Origin: Ulota crispa
Lineage: Eukaryota > Streptophyta > Bryopsida > Orthotrichales > Orthotrichaceae
Assembly (NCBI GenBank): GCA_963920765.1
Contig: OY987243.1
Span: forward strand, 27,647,419-27,711,418
Length of the DNA: 64,000 nt
Direction: 5' to 3'
The notes below the pieces were generated by a model. That model was not told the origin of the DNA. It did no database searches and worked only from the letters and a program-made list of their open reading frames with translations. The translations under genes were made by a program, and so were the position numbers. Positions 20,642-32,891 of the stretch are shown here, piece after piece. How positions within the stretch are numbered: the stretch's first letter is position 1; the number at the start of each line of letters is the position of its first letter.

Positions 20642-22855
20642 CGCAATGTAGTGAAGAGCCTACATATACATTCACCATAACTCTAGGTAAAAAGCCATTC
20701 ACTTGTATATTTAAGGTGTGAGGGTACTTGTATCTATTAGAATGTGCATAATAATGTACATTCTTATTGATTGATGACAATGTTTCTGAAGTAATTGTTG
20801 TGTGCTCTTGGATGAGATGTGTGTGGACAATCAAGTTTCAATTATTTATTGACTAATTAAAGATGATTTTATAGGTGGTTTTTGAATTGTCATCTAGCTC
20901 CTACAATATGTTTGCAAATGTCAACAAAATTGAAGAAAAGAGAAACTTAGGATGTAAATCTAATTTTAAGAAAATACAAACACTGCAATGACAATTTTGT
21001 ACAAAGGTTAATAAACGTGTTACCAAACTTTACCAAAATGTGCATGTTACAATCAAATCAATATCTACATTTTGCAACATTTATATATAATGTGCATTTT
21101 TGAAATGAAAAACACATTCAAAATTCAAATATGTAAAATACTACTAAGCATATATAGAAACAACATTCATAGTGTCATTCAATAATTGGTATGCAATAAA
21201 TGACACCTTCAAATGAGTCTATACACCAAAGCTCAAGGGAATGACATCCTTTGTCATTTGAGAGTGCCATTTTACCACTCTCTTCTCCAATTCATACTTC
21301 CAATATGATTCTACACCTTCTGAGATGAAATGAAATTTTAATAAAAATGCATAAGGTAAAATAAGCATGAGTACAAGGAAAGGCTCACTAGAACCAAACT
21401 TGTTTCCTCCAAACTCCTCGTAGTGAAGAGCTCAACATTAAACTTGAGTGAAGCTTGTTAGAGCCTAAATAGCTCTTTCCATAATATTTGTTGCAACTAT
21501 TGTAATTATGATATTGTGTTCTAACTTATAATTTGAGATTCAAAAATCGAACTTTGTACAATCTTTGACAATGAGGTACAATTGAACAAAAACACAAAAA
21601 TTCACTTCAAATATTATCTTTAATGAATTCTAACATTGATAAAGTAGCTATAAAAAAATAAAAAATAAACATATAAAAAATTATATGGTAACTTGATTTT
21701 GTTGATGCTTTACAAACTTGGTTCCGTTACAAATTGCTCTTTGCCAAGAGTTCATTAATGCAATACACTACAAACAGACCGTGAACCAAAGCACATACTA
21801 CATTTAACCTAAAAATATACTCTGTATATAACAATTAATCACTTGTAAGTCAATTTTGGCAAAAAGAATCACCAACAATTTTGAGCATCAATTCTAATCC
21901 ATTATTAATTCATAACAATTAAATTACTACCTTAGCATCCATCACTATCACACCAAATGCATTAGAAACAATATAAATTGGTTTGTCATTTACATCCTTT
22001 ATACCATTGTGACTTGTTGGTCAAATCTTGAATCTCTCACCTAAGGTGCCAATGCAATTTGCAAATTTAGAAGCATAGACAATAAGTTATTTTACTATCA
22101 CAACACTGAATTTGCAAAAGCACTTGTTTAATTTCATGAACACAAGAATGAAATTGTTACATTGGATATAAGTTGTTCACAAATAAATCAATATCCTCCA
22201 ATTCAATTGTATGTCCTTAATCCACACTCAATTGTCATCTATATGCTTTGGATTGTCTTTTCTCCCAATATAATTTTTTTTTCATTTAACTTGGATATTC
22301 CTATGTCCAATGTGGTTTGACATTGTTTCATGCAATATTGAACTTTAAGATATTTACCATAATACCGAATGAAAGGTACTTTTCATGAGAAGTCTAAATT
22401 GACAGTGTACTCATACCATGCATTAGCCCTTCTAAAAAATACTATCTAATGACTTATAACTTGTAAATAAGCTCAAAGCATCTATTTTTACTTAAGTTTT
22501 TATTTTCAAACTATACATAGAGTGGTCAAACATTGTAATTATTATTGTTACCAAAAAAGAGTAGAAAACCAAAAATTTCAAAAAAATATCACATATTTAA
22601 AATATGATTTCTAAACAAAAAAATTGCAGATTTTTGAACATTTTTAGATGTTAAATTGTAAGAATGCCAATTTTTGACATCACTGGGAGTTGTTTCTGTA
22701 TTTTGCTAAATTTTATATTAAATAAAATACTAAACCAAGATCACTTTCACACAATAATTCTGCATCAAAGCTTGAAACAAATTGTTTTCTTCTTCTATTG
22801 ACATTTTAAAGAATATTAAATTATTATTGAGTGACAAATATGGATATTTTTATAG
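20642..22855. other. AT-rich stretch, nothing recognised
   Basis: About 2.2 kb with no shared repeat, hairpin or convincing coding segment. It may be an old, decayed element. Confidence 0.4.
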
Positions 22856-23234
22856 TGCAAGATACCATAAACCAACAAACATTTGGCCACAAAGTGTCAA
22901 ATAGTGGTCAACTGTGGATGCTATTAATTTTTTTTGGCAAATAATAACTCCAATCTATTTTTGTAACTTTTTTCCTAAAATCTCCTTGCTTATTGTTACA
23001 AAGAGTTCAATTTATTGAGGGATGCTATGAATAGCTCATATGGTTATTAGGTTTTTGTTGTTTTATGTTGTGACACCCTTCAATAAGCTAAAACTCTTTG
23101 TAACTATAAGCAAGAAGATCTTAGGAAACAAGTTACAAAAACAAATTGGAGTTGTTATTTGGTTAATAGCATCCAAAGTTGACCACTATTTGACATTTTG
23201 TGGGCAAATGTTTGATGATTTATAGTGTCTTGCA
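22856..23234. repeat. Fold-back palindrome V (about 380 bp)
   Basis: The left arm GTGCAAGATACCATAAACC mirrors the right arm's complement CTGCAAGACACTATAAATC. Long matches follow (TGTCAAATAGTGGTCAACT on both arms) up to a centre near 23030. It is non-coding. Confidence 0.8.
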
Positions 23235-23559
23235 GTTTAAGTGATAAGTAAAAATTTGCTATAATTTGGGATAAAAAAAGCATCTTCTTCCCGTAACAAA
23301 TACTTTGCCACACCTCCAACATGATTATCAATAGACGGCCATAGATGGAAAATTACTATTGACAATCAAATATTTAGAATCTAATGAAAATGACATATAC
23401 ACAGTAAACAGTAAAAGCCTACCAACAAAGCTTTCTCTATACGAAATCAACTTTAAAATTAATAACTTATTCATACAACACCAAGTACCCAAATAATGCA
23501 TATAACTGCACTCAATCAACGAGAACAAGGCCCGTACAATAAAACTCTATTCTAATACT

Positions 23560-23901
23560 GGACAGTGGACACGACTCAAAACAACTGGAAGCCACATGAA
23601 TTGGTTCCCTTCCAGAGTGCAATCGTACGACGTCAAAGTGCGCAAGCCGCCATAAAGGCAGGCTCAGTGACAACGCCAAGTTGTTCAAAGCGTAAGAATG
23701 CCGTCAGCAGTACAGTTTGCATGCACGTGCCAAAAAGGTTTGACCAAAATGAAATGACTGTCAAGTTTTCATCTCAGATACCTGGTTGTTAAAAAATTCC
23801 TATATGTGCAGTCATTTGTAAAAGAGGATTTCCATATAGGAAACTTTTAAAATGGATATAAAACGATGATCCTAATCAACGAAGCCGCGCCCTTGGTCTG
23901 A
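23560..23901 (-). other. 3' flank / probable 3' UTR of the KEOPS-subunit gene
   Basis: Lies immediately downstream (minus strand) of the stop codon at 23902-23904. GC is higher than in the repeats beyond it. I did not find a clear poly-A signal. The plus-strand open frame at 23565-23792 is not supported as a gene. Confidence 0.35.
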
Positions 23902-25212
23902 TCAAAGAATGTCACGGGCAGCAACTCGGCATGTTACAGCCTCTTCTAAGGATGACACCTCCAGCTCTGCAGGCGTGATTTTATAGTACTGCATAAATAA
24001 AAACATCATATCAGCAGAGGTCGTTTGGACATGGCTGCAAAGCACACCAGGGGATAGAAAAGCACTAGAATAAAGGTCATTAGGAACAATATGTTAACAA
24101 AAACTCAAGAAACGTGAAGGTTATTTGAAATCAATGATCCACAGACGGCAGTACCTTGAGTATGAGGGACTGGACGGCCCTATTAGCTAATTCTTCCACA
24201 CTGATTTCAGTCCCTTTCACTAAAGCCCTCGCAGCCTCCAACTGTCCAATAAACACCCCGAACGTTGCTTCTAAGAAGAGTGCCAAGGTTTATGTTTTGA
24301 CTTGCAACTTTAACAATGACCGCTCATGGGCATACAAGATCGGTATCGTGCAAAATCAATTGATACATATGAAGCCGAGAGGGCTGTGATCTGAACAACA
24401 CTACAATGTCCTTACGACTGAAATTTGATGTTACCTCCTCAGCTCTTGCATCAAAGCGCCCGACCAATATATAGTCACTTGTCTCGTTGATTCCAAATCT
24501 GCGCAGAGCTTCTGAAATCTGCATAATAGGTTAAGGCTTCACTGTCTTTTATACCCCTACTCCAACCTCATTCCATCTTGAAGAAATGTGAGAAGTCGAG
24601 ACAAATTAAAACAAAAAGCACTTGAAATACATCCTGATTTCACGAATTCTTCATATCAAAGGATACATGCTTAGAACCAGAGTAATTGTAGATAAGCTCT
24701 GAGTGCAACGTTCTCGTGGCAATGCTGTCTCTTGATTGCATTAACAAGGCTTTGTGAGCTGCAGCTAACACTGGAAATGTTGCCGGAACCTGAGCACTCA
24801 TCCCCCGTTTCATAAGCCCTAAGACAATGGTTGTCAATCAGTTATCTTAAAACATCACCTATATCCAAAACATGTAAAGGATGAACAAGAAAGCTTACAA
24901 GCGTGGCCGTGAAAAAAGCCAACTCAGGATTCAGTGTTCCTGCTTTCATAGACTCCACTAACTCCCTGTTCAGCAAGTCCCAAATATTAAATCCAAAGTT
25001 CTAGTATCGATCGCTGGTAAATGAAACCAGTATGGTACAGACTACAGTCCTTAATTCATTCAGATATTAAGGCATCTTTACAGATTGCAAATGAGGGTAA
25101 ATTATGAAGGGAGCATAAAATGCACATCTTACTTGCTATTAGTGACATTCGTGAACAGAAGGAGGTGAAGTGAGTGGCCTGGATGTGTGTCGATTTGGAA
25201 TTCCACCATCAT
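23902..25212 (-). CDS. CGI121: KEOPS complex subunit, TPRKB/CGI121 family (six exons, 175 aa)
   Basis: Exons on the minus strand: 25133-25212, 24899-24965, 24667-24789, 24435-24518, 24155-24241, 23902-23988. They sum to 528 nt (175 codons plus stop). All five introns (109-193 bp) begin GT and end AG. The protein starts MMVEFQIDTHPGHSLHLLLF, continues with NSKELVESMKAGTLNPELAF, then VLAAAHKALLMQS, TRTLHSELIYNYSGSKHISE, ALRRFGINETSDYILVGRFD, and ends EEAVTCRVAARDIL. This order and length (175, as in human TPRKB) match the CGI121 family throughout. In the family, Cgi121 binds the kinase Bud32 and the tRNA 3' end in the KEOPS/EKC complex that makes t6A37 in ANN-reading tRNAs. The start is the first of two adjacent ATGs; the second would remove one residue. 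I see no damage. Single-frame searches miss it because no exon exceeds 123 nt. Confidence 0.93.
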
Positions 25213-26350
25213 TCCCTACCGTTTCAACCTCGAATTCGCCAGATCAGAGCTTAACAAACTCATGAGAACTGCAACAAATAACATCACATTTCTGAGGGTT
25301 TAGTGAAAGGCATTGTAAATTCCGTCAAGATTTATTAGCTCTGGACCGCAGGGGCAGAGGCTTTGCATCGATAGAAGCTACCCTGAGGAAGTTTAGTTTG
25401 AGAGTTAGATACTTACTCGAACCTTACTCAAAAAGCGAGTTGCTACAGGGACATAACGTACCTGCCTCTTCTCCTTGGCTTTGTCCTAACCCTAAAGCTC
25501 CTCTCGTAGCGTGCGTATCTACCTGCTTGCTCTCCTAGGCTTTGCTATAAGTTAAACCCTAAACCTGAACTTGCCCCTGAGTTTATCAATCATACTACTA
25601 AAATTACAGTGACCTTTGTAACATGACATCTACACCTTTGTAATATCACACACAACCTCCGATTCCTGCGGTCAAAGCTCAAGACCTTCAAATCGTATCA
25701 CACACCGATCACACTCCTTAAGTAGCCGCTAGAACTATTCGAATGTCAATAATCAGCCTTGCACGAATTCAAAACACACCCTAATTGAAACAGATAAAGC
25801 TCTCGCATGAACAACTGCAGGCACAGCAGCGATATTCTTAAGACATTCTTAAGACGATAGAAATTATATTATTTAAAAAAGATTACAATGCAATGCAATG
25901 CAAGACGCCAACGCTCAATGCTTTTACTGCGATCAACGGCTTCATACACCAAAAGCCAAGCAGTTCCAATGCGCTCGAACTAAGACACGAGCAAATTCTG
26001 AGAAGAGCCCAAAGCGAGCACCTGACAAAAGCAGGAATGGCCACGGGAGAAAGCATACCGAGTTGGAGCTAACAGCGCCCCGGCCCCGTTGTAAGGCGGA
26101 GGAGCAGAGGAGAAATGTAAAGTGTGAGAAAAAAGACGAGCGGGGAAGAGCGATGGGGAGAGCTGCTGCGACCGCAAGTAATGCTGTGACAGCGAGGAGC
26201 AAATTAGGGTTTCGGGGAAGGGGCCAGAAAAACAGCATCGGTGGTTGTGGAGAAGGACGGGGTCGAGGAACCTCTTTCCTTTTTATCTTTTCTTTTTCTC
26301 TTTTTTAACCCGGGCTTGTTTTTTTCCGGGCTTGTTTTGGTTGAGTACTT
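25213..26350. promoter_or_regulatory. Upstream region of the KEOPS-subunit gene (promoter/5' UTR), GC-richer
   Basis: Contains plant telobox-type motifs: AACCCTAAAG near 25491, AAACCCTAAACC near 25556, and AAACCCTAA on the minus strand near 26205. Such boxes are common in promoters of translation and growth genes. The 25900-26300 block is the most GC-rich here and open on both strands (25898-26308 plus, 25942-26238 minus). Since both frames are low in protein character and purine/pyrimidine skewed, I read it as 5' UTR or promoter rather than a CDS. A remote 5' UTR exon is possible. Confidence 0.5.
25580..25660. repeat. Family-S repeat, single unit upstream of the KEOPS-subunit gene
   Basis: ATCATACTACTAAAATTACA, then CACCTTTGTAATATCACAC, resembles the tandem units at 38623-38826. 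Confidence 0.55.
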
Positions 26351-26770
26351 TATCCCTTAGGGCATCCGCACCTGTACTGCTGTGCAAAGCCGGCATTTCA
26401 ATACTTCAACGTGCCCGGCAAAGCTGGTTTAAGGAAGCAACGTGATGTGCCTCGATTGTTCGGTAGAAAATTGGTAGGAAACATGTATAAAGGAGTTTAT
26501 GTATGAGGAAATAATAAAAACAAGCAAGCGAAAAAAGCAAGAAAGGAGAAGCAACAAAGACAAGAAACAAGAAGTAACAAAAATGCCGATCGGTAAACCT
26601 GCACGGCAAAGGTAGCAAATAAGTCGTGCATTAAATGTGGGAAGGCGACCCCAGCATAATCTTGGACCAGATGCAGCTCTGGTGCAATTTCAAAAAGCCT
26701 CCGATTCTAAAGGGACCGGCAATACCCTGCTGCCGGCCGGGTTTTGAAGGACAGGCAAAGATGCCCCTAA

Positions 26771-27340
26771 CCCCTAAAGGCCCAAGCCCTTTTCTCTACC
26801 AAAATCACTGAAAATTGCCACTTTTTGGGAGAATGAGTAGAAAAGTAGGAAAAAAAGTTTTTTTGGAAATCCAACCGTAGAATCTTGCTCTAGAGTATGG
26901 AAGGTACTTATGGGAAAAAAATCAGCTCAATCTAGAAGTAGAGGAGTGAGATATTGACATCTGAAGTGAAAATAATAGCTTTTTTCCCTACTGCCCAAAA
27001 ATTTTAGCAGCCTTTGACCGCTTCTATATCAAAAAAATTGCTCTACGCAAAACTGAAGTTTATTTTTTTCATGTAAAAAACCAAGTTAAATAAGTGTGGG
27101 AGAATTTTCAATCGATTTGGAGGTGTGCATCATACTTTGTAAAATCTTGCAGTGCCGGAAGGTCATGAAATTTGCATATACATTAGGCAAAATTAGAAGA
27201 TTTATATAAAACTCAGTAATTTGAATTGCACTAATCCAAATGGTGAAAAGCACAAAATTCCAACTTGTTATTACTTTGGAAAAATTTAAAAAACAAAAAA
27301 ATAGATATAGATTGTTCAAAACATTAAAGAATTATTTTTC
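26771..27340 (-). mobile_element. T2-related TTAA-type element, truncated, reversed
   Basis: It begins CCCCTAAAGGCCCAAGCCC after CTAA (a degenerate TTAA). The next 500 bases follow the right half of T2 in reverse, for example GGAAATCCAACCGTAGAATC. The far end is missing, so the right border is approximate. Confidence 0.6.
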
Positions 27341-27500
27341 AGATGGGGCAGGAGGGTAGGTAGTATCAAGAGCACACAGCACGGGCCCCCCTGTAGCCCC
27401 ATCCCCCACCCCCTCTATAAAATTAAGTTCCTCGCAGGAGCCTGCAATTTGGCAACACGTGGCGTTCCCTCAGATGCTTTGATTGAGGCCCCGCCTCATA

Positions 27501-27826
27501 AGGTAAGAGGCTCAAATTGTATTAGGGCACTAATTCCGCTCACCTCCCCGAATTATCTCCCTTAGTACATGATTTATTTATAGTTTTTTCATAATGTGCA
27601 GTGGATGTACATTTGAGGAGGTGTACTATTTTAGAGTCCTATGACCTTTCCACTTCAAAATTTCATAACTAATTCCACATTGTTCTGAAAAATACAAAAT
27701 AACTTGAGTTAAATGCCAATTTTTCTTGTCTTTCAAGGAAAATTTACTGAAAAATATATCAAGAAGTTCCACCTCCCCAAAATTCAGTTCCAGCTCTTAG
27801 ATGGTCGGTTTACGAGCCTCTTACCT
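27501..27826 (+). mobile_element. MITE family L, copy 2 (326 bp)
   Basis: The ends AGGTAAGAGGCTCAAATTG and TTTACGAGCCTCTTACCT are flanked by TA on both sides. It is the same length as copies 1 and 3 and close to copy 3 in sequence. Confidence 0.88.
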
Positions 27827-27828
27827 TA

Positions 27829-28204
27829 CGCCGCGGCTGTGACATGAATGTCGGTCTGAAATTGGACCCCATTCTAACCTCGTCGCTTGACCCCGCTGTG
27901 CTCCATGTGTCCAGGCTCACAGTTCTTTTCTGTATTTTGTTTTTTACCTCCAAGTGCATCTTGCACAATTCACTTGTTTACCCCACTTGTGCAATATGCT
28001 TGTTACGCCACCTAGCACTCAAAATTTACTTTCACATGTCGTATTCAACTAATTCTAAGGTAGCTGCCCGCAAAAGCATGAGTTTAAGCACTTTAGCATG
28101 GTTAGGGTAGGTGGACAAGCGTGAAAATTATATCATTAGGAGAGAACTAAAAATATTAGTTTAGTGTGGGAAGTTATACACATAGTCATGTGTGCGTGGG
28201 TATT
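27829..28204. other. Spacer with a 88-codon open frame, no gene supported
   Basis: The plus-strand frame at 27844-28110 is hydrophobic and cysteine-containing, with no domain I recognise and no promoter or splice context. Left unannotated as a gene. Confidence 0.35.
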
Positions 28205-28437
28205 TTTCAAAGTGCTAAATCATTAAAATTGTAAGAACCATGTATAAGAGATGCTAAAAACAAGGTTTGTTGGTTCTTAAATAGTGAGATGGGTACTCAA
28301 AACCGTCATACCAGTCACCCACAACCATCACTTTGTCACCCATAACCATCACTTAGTTCACTCATAAGCATTTGTTCTTTTAATTATGATGTCACTGACG
28401 CCCATGGGGACGGTCACGTTAATGGGTGCGACTACCT
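28205..28437. mobile_element. Family-B MITE, right part only (copy B4)
   Basis: Matches 594-829 closely (TTGGTTCTTAAATAGTGAGA; CACCCATAACCATCACTTAG) and ends GTGCGACTACCT followed by TA. The left part is missing. Confidence 0.75.
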
Positions 28438-28508
28438 TAAACATTTCAAAGTTTCAAAATGAAAACCGATCATGCCAAAAGGTAATGAGAGATTGGAGGC
28501 TTACTCTA

Positions 28509-28834
28509 AGGTAAGAGGCTCGTAAACCAACCATCTAAGAGCTGAAACTGAATTTTGGGGAGGTGGAACTTCTTGATATATTTTTCAGTAAATTTTCCTT
28601 GAAAGACAAGAGGAATTGGCATCAAATTCAAGTTATTTTGTATTTTTCAGAGCAATGTGGAATTAGTTATGAAATTCTAAAGTGGAAAGGTCATAGGGCT
28701 CTAAAATGGATCACTTCCTCAAATGCATGCCCACTGTACATTTTTGAAAGGCTATGAATAAGACATGTACCTATGGAGTAAATTTGGGGAGGTGAGCGGA
28801 ATTAGTGCCCTAACTGAGTTTGAGCCTCTTACCT
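28509..28834 (-). mobile_element. MITE family L, copy 3 (326 bp), reversed
   Basis: The ends AGGTAAGAGGCTCGTAAACC and TTTGAGCCTCTTACCT are flanked by TA. It is the reverse orientation of copy 2, 680 bp away. Confidence 0.88.
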
Positions 28835-28836
28835 TA

Positions 28837-29558
28837 ATCTATGGCAGGTCGTATGGGGGCGATTCCTGGTTAGAAGAGAAGTTCATGCTTGGATGATCTA
28901 GTTCTAATAAATATGCATGATACCACATTACAAAATTATCTTTATTCTTCATAAGTAGCTAGGATTGGCATCCCATCAACAACAAAACTCCTCTCAGGGT
29001 TTGGGAAATATTTGAGATTTTTTGGTTGATTTCCTTCAATTCATGTATTGACTTGGTTTATCAAGGAACTCTTTTAGTTATTTTCTCTATTTCATACTAT
29101 AAGAGGTCAATTCAGCTTGGTTTGAGCTGAAACCTCTCATTTTAATGGATATTGGCGATTTTGGTCGAGATCAACATTTTTATTTTGAGAGGTCCCCATT
29201 CTCTCATTATAACAAATATGGTTATTATAACTGCCTTGCATACCAGGGTGATTTAGAATAAGCTAGATTCTATATTTGCTTCTAAAAAATTTCATGAGTG
29301 AATCTAACATCATATACTTTTGAATGGTGAAAAGCCTCATTTTTTTGTAGAGCAAAAAGTTTACTCCAAGAGAGTCAAAGTTTGCTGACCTTGTTTTCTA
29401 AGAATGAAAAAAGGTGATTTCCATTCAAACAAAATAATCTTACAATCCATGCCGTGAAATGGGCTGAATTTTTTTTGCACACATTGATTTGTTTGTTGAA
29501 CACATTTTCACACATTTGAACTTAAGAAGCAAAAAAAAAACAATTTTGGGCAATGCAC
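28837..29558. other. Spacer, nothing recognised
   Basis: No repeat shared within the window and no coding support. Confidence 0.4.
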
Positions 29559-29560
29559 TA

Positions 29561-29872
29561 AGGTAGGAGCACCCATAAACGTCAAACTAAGGGTTTTGAA
29601 CATGATGAATATTAATAAACAACTAGCAAATTATAAAATCCTATTAGGAACAAAAAAAATGAATTTGCACTTTTGAATGTATTATTTGGATATTGTGAGA
29701 ATAAGTTGTGAATTTTTAAAGAGCAAACTGCCATTGCACCCATAACCACTTTTAAGAATTCATGTTCACAGGTTGTACATCCTTGTCATTACATCTATTC
29801 ACTTCCACAGATTTTCCAAGATTTTAGAGGTGACGGTTATGGGGACACTGACGCTTATGGATGCTCCTACCT
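29561..29872. mobile_element. Family-B MITE, copy B2 (312 bp)
   Basis: The ends AGGTAGGAGCACCCATAAAC and GCTTATGGATGCTCCTACCT are flanked by TA (29559-29560, 29873-29874). The interior matches copy B3 in reverse (GAATAAGTTGTGAATTTTTA). Confidence 0.85.
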
Positions 29873-30000
29873 TAGAAGTTGGCAATTTCTAAGATTTTTT
29901 CTCAAACACTTCATACCTTTACAAGTTACTCTTATTTCAATCTAGCACTCGCAATCATTACATTGGAAAAATTGGGTGAAAAGTGGATGAAATAGCCATA

Positions 30001-30407
30001 AGGTAAACGTACCTATACTCAAGCATTTAAGGGTTTTGGGTACCTCAAGGTTTTGGTAAATTCCAAAAAAAAATCTGTAGGGTTAGCCTTTCAACAAGCT
30101 ATCACGGAAAATAATTTTTGTGGAAAAACATATTGTAGATTATTTTATATTAAAGGGCAAAGTTGCAACTCATAAAGTTCCTATTAGCGACTCTAAACTA
30201 TTTTTGGAATTGCTTGGATGAATTCCTATACATGTGCTTGATTGTCCCAATTCCAACCCTCCCAAACTAATTCTTAAGTCAACATGTGACGTGATTTGCT
30301 TGTGTAAATGGCATTCACTGCTCCACTATGGATTTAGCAGTGAGTGCTGTACACCTCAAAACTAGGGGTCGACATTGGGTAACGCTCAGTGAACGATACG
30401 TTTACCT
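30001..30407 (+). mobile_element. MITE family C, copy 1 (407 bp)
   Basis: The left end AGGTAAACGTACCTATACTC is mirrored on the right by GAACGATACGTTTACCT. TA flanks both. A reversed, diverged copy lies at 42902-43297, sharing for example TTCAACAAGCTATCACGGAA in complement. Confidence 0.82.
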
Positions 30408-30618
30408 TATCCCTTCCCAAACAAACATCATGTTCGCCAATATCTGAATGAAGTAAATTGTATTGATGAACGTGCATGTACATAGTAGATTCTATGCAAT
30501 TTTATGCAGTTATTTCTTATATGCTTGCATTCGTGGTTATAAGTCGCTCTTCTGACGAAAACAAAAATAAACATAATCCTAATATAGACAATTACTTTTT
30601 TGGGTTTCAATGTCTTAA

Positions 30619-31527
30619 CCCCTAAATTTATTTTGTGTTTGAGGCCCAAAATTGCTTCAAAATACTAGTCCCCAAACTAAGGTCAAAATTTTTGTTGAAA
30701 TTTACTATTTAAAAAATCTGTCCTGAGGATTCTTTGGTTGACTTACACAAGTAAATTGTCCCAAAATTTCAGAATGAATATCCTCACCAATTGCAAGATC
30801 AATGTGCCTAAATTTCAAAATGTAGGCTTTTCTAATCCTCCCAGAAGGTGAAGTTTTGTTTTTCAAATTTAAAAAAAAAAAACACATATGTTGTATTTCT
30901 TGTGCAATTTTGGTAATATGTTGGAAAATAGGTTGAAAGCACATATAAAATAATTCAACCAAAAAAATTGGATTCATTTTTACAAAAATTGTAAAGTGAA
31001 AGGTATTGATGAATGAAAGATATAACTAATATGCTAATAAATTTTGGAAGAATTTGAAAATTGTTGATCCTAATGGTGAGAATGCTCTAACAGACAATTA
31101 GTAACTTTCCTTTTCATTTTCATTTGAAAATTTTCAAAATTGAGAGTAAAAGATAATTTAATATGTTTTTTGTACCCTCTTCCTACCTTCATTGCCTACA
31201 AAATAAAACTCCTTTTAACTCTTACCTCATTGTTTGGAATTGAGTGATTCAATTTTTTTGGGTAGGTATTAATCTACACAATTCTATAAATAAAAAACTA
31301 AAAAAAACTAAAATATATTTTTTGCTGCCTGGTTTGACATTGAAATTGAAAAAACTTTCTAACTTTTGCATTACTTATTGGAATGACATGAAATAAAACT
31401 TCACATGTAGATTATGATGAGTAGCATCCATCCTAAAAATTTCATGAAAAATTTCCAAATTATGAAATCAATAGAGCTTGCCCGAGTTCTCATATAGCCC
31501 AAAGTGGGCTCCTTGGTCCTTTAGGGG
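30619..31527. mobile_element. TTAA-flanked element T6 (909 bp)
   Basis: TTAA at 30615-30618, then CCCCTAAATTTATTTTGTG. The right end CTCCTTGGTCCTTTAGGGG is followed by TTAA at 31528-31531, which is also the left flank of T7. It is non-coding. Confidence 0.78.
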
Positions 31528-31531
31528 TTAA

Positions 31532-32280
31532 CCCCTAAGAGCCCAAGTCGTTTTCACCAAAATTGGGGTTTTTGGAGACCGACAACTTTGATGCATTGTA
31601 TATCAATCAAATGATCCGCAAAAAGTAACCATTGTAAATAGTAGAACACCTACTTAGAAAATGGCTTGCAAATTTTGGGAACAATTGGCCGTGGGAGATG
31701 GGAGATTATAACATTTGATCAAACATCATGTGATGACAAAATCTCAATTTTTGGTAGGTAGTTGCTATCTGATGATCATTACAAAATACTTTAAGCCATT
31801 GATTCATCTCAAATTTTGTGAGCAGCAAGATTAGATGTGAATGCACACACTTGTAAATTATTGAAGATCGCCCTTCTTTTTATGTCAAGTTTTAGGGCTT
31901 CAAATCGCTATTGCGCAAAAAATAATGACTGGCACAGTCGGTGACGGTTGCCATAATAAGGGTCTAGAACATGCTTGAACCCTTGCCAACAACTTTCCGG
32001 CTACCACAAAGCACACACAAGGAAGCTTGCAAGGGATATTGACCAGTTGCAGCATGTAAAACGCTGCTTGCCACCACGCCTCTTATGGTGTTGCACCCAA
32101 TCAAATATCTTGCAGTATTTGTACAACATTTGACTTTCCTTGCCATTACTCCATTAGCATGGACAACTTGAATGCTTTCATAATTGTGCTTTATAGCAAG
32201 ATCAAAAAATTAGATCTGATTCCTCAAATAAACTTTTGAAATCCTAAGAGACAATATAGTGTCCTTGGGGTGCTTAAGGG
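31532..32280. mobile_element. TTAA-flanked element T7 (749 bp)
   Basis: It begins CCCCTAAGAGCCCAAGTCG after the TTAA shared with T6 and ends CCTTGGGGTGCTTAAGGG before TTAA (32281-32284). It is non-coding. Confidence 0.75.
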
Positions 32281-32284
32281 TTAA

Positions 32285-32887
32285 CACTCCAAAATGAAAG
32301 CCACAACTACAAACCTTTTAATTGATAAAGAGGAAGACCTACCATAGGGCTATAGGGCAATTAAGATTTCAATTACATCCTAAAGTGTTAACTTCTCAAT
32401 TAAGTACAAATTCTTACTAATTTAATTGTGTTTCTAACAAATTCTACCAATAGATTTGAAGTCATGGATTTCCATTTTTGGAGATTCAATTTGCGATGTC
32501 AGAGCAGTGTTATTGCAGTGTTGGAATTGGAACAGTGTTATAGTGGTTTTGGCTTTTCTTTTTTGAGGATTTCATTCTTTTTAAGATATTGTTCTTAAAT
32601 TTTAATATGAAGCTTGGTATAAAAAATGAATCATTGAAAGATGTGGATTTAGACTTGTTGATGATCCAAAATGGTAGAAAATGCTAACATAAGTAATGCG
32701 GCTGAAATTGAATGTTAGTTGAGCAAACAATTACAAGAATTTCCAAATGGGAAAGTTATAGAACTTGTGATACATTTAATTTGTTCAAAAAATAATTGTT
32801 GGGATATGTAAATGATTGATGTTTTTGGCTTTTGGAGTTGTATGCACAGTCGATTATTGGTTCCACCTTATTTGAAGAAACAGGATA
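32285..32887. other. Spacer, nothing recognised
   Basis: AT-rich, with no shared repeat or gene. Confidence 0.4.
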
Positions 32888-32891
32888 TTTA

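Noticed and set aside
20367-20834. Open frames of 91-155 codons across 20442-20641
   Set aside because: They run through 200 unknown bases and have no real coding text on either side.
25898-26308. 136-codon plus-strand frame and 98-codon minus-strand frame as genes
   Set aside because: Both strands are open only because of high GC. Composition is skewed, no domain is seen, and the position fits 5' UTR or promoter.
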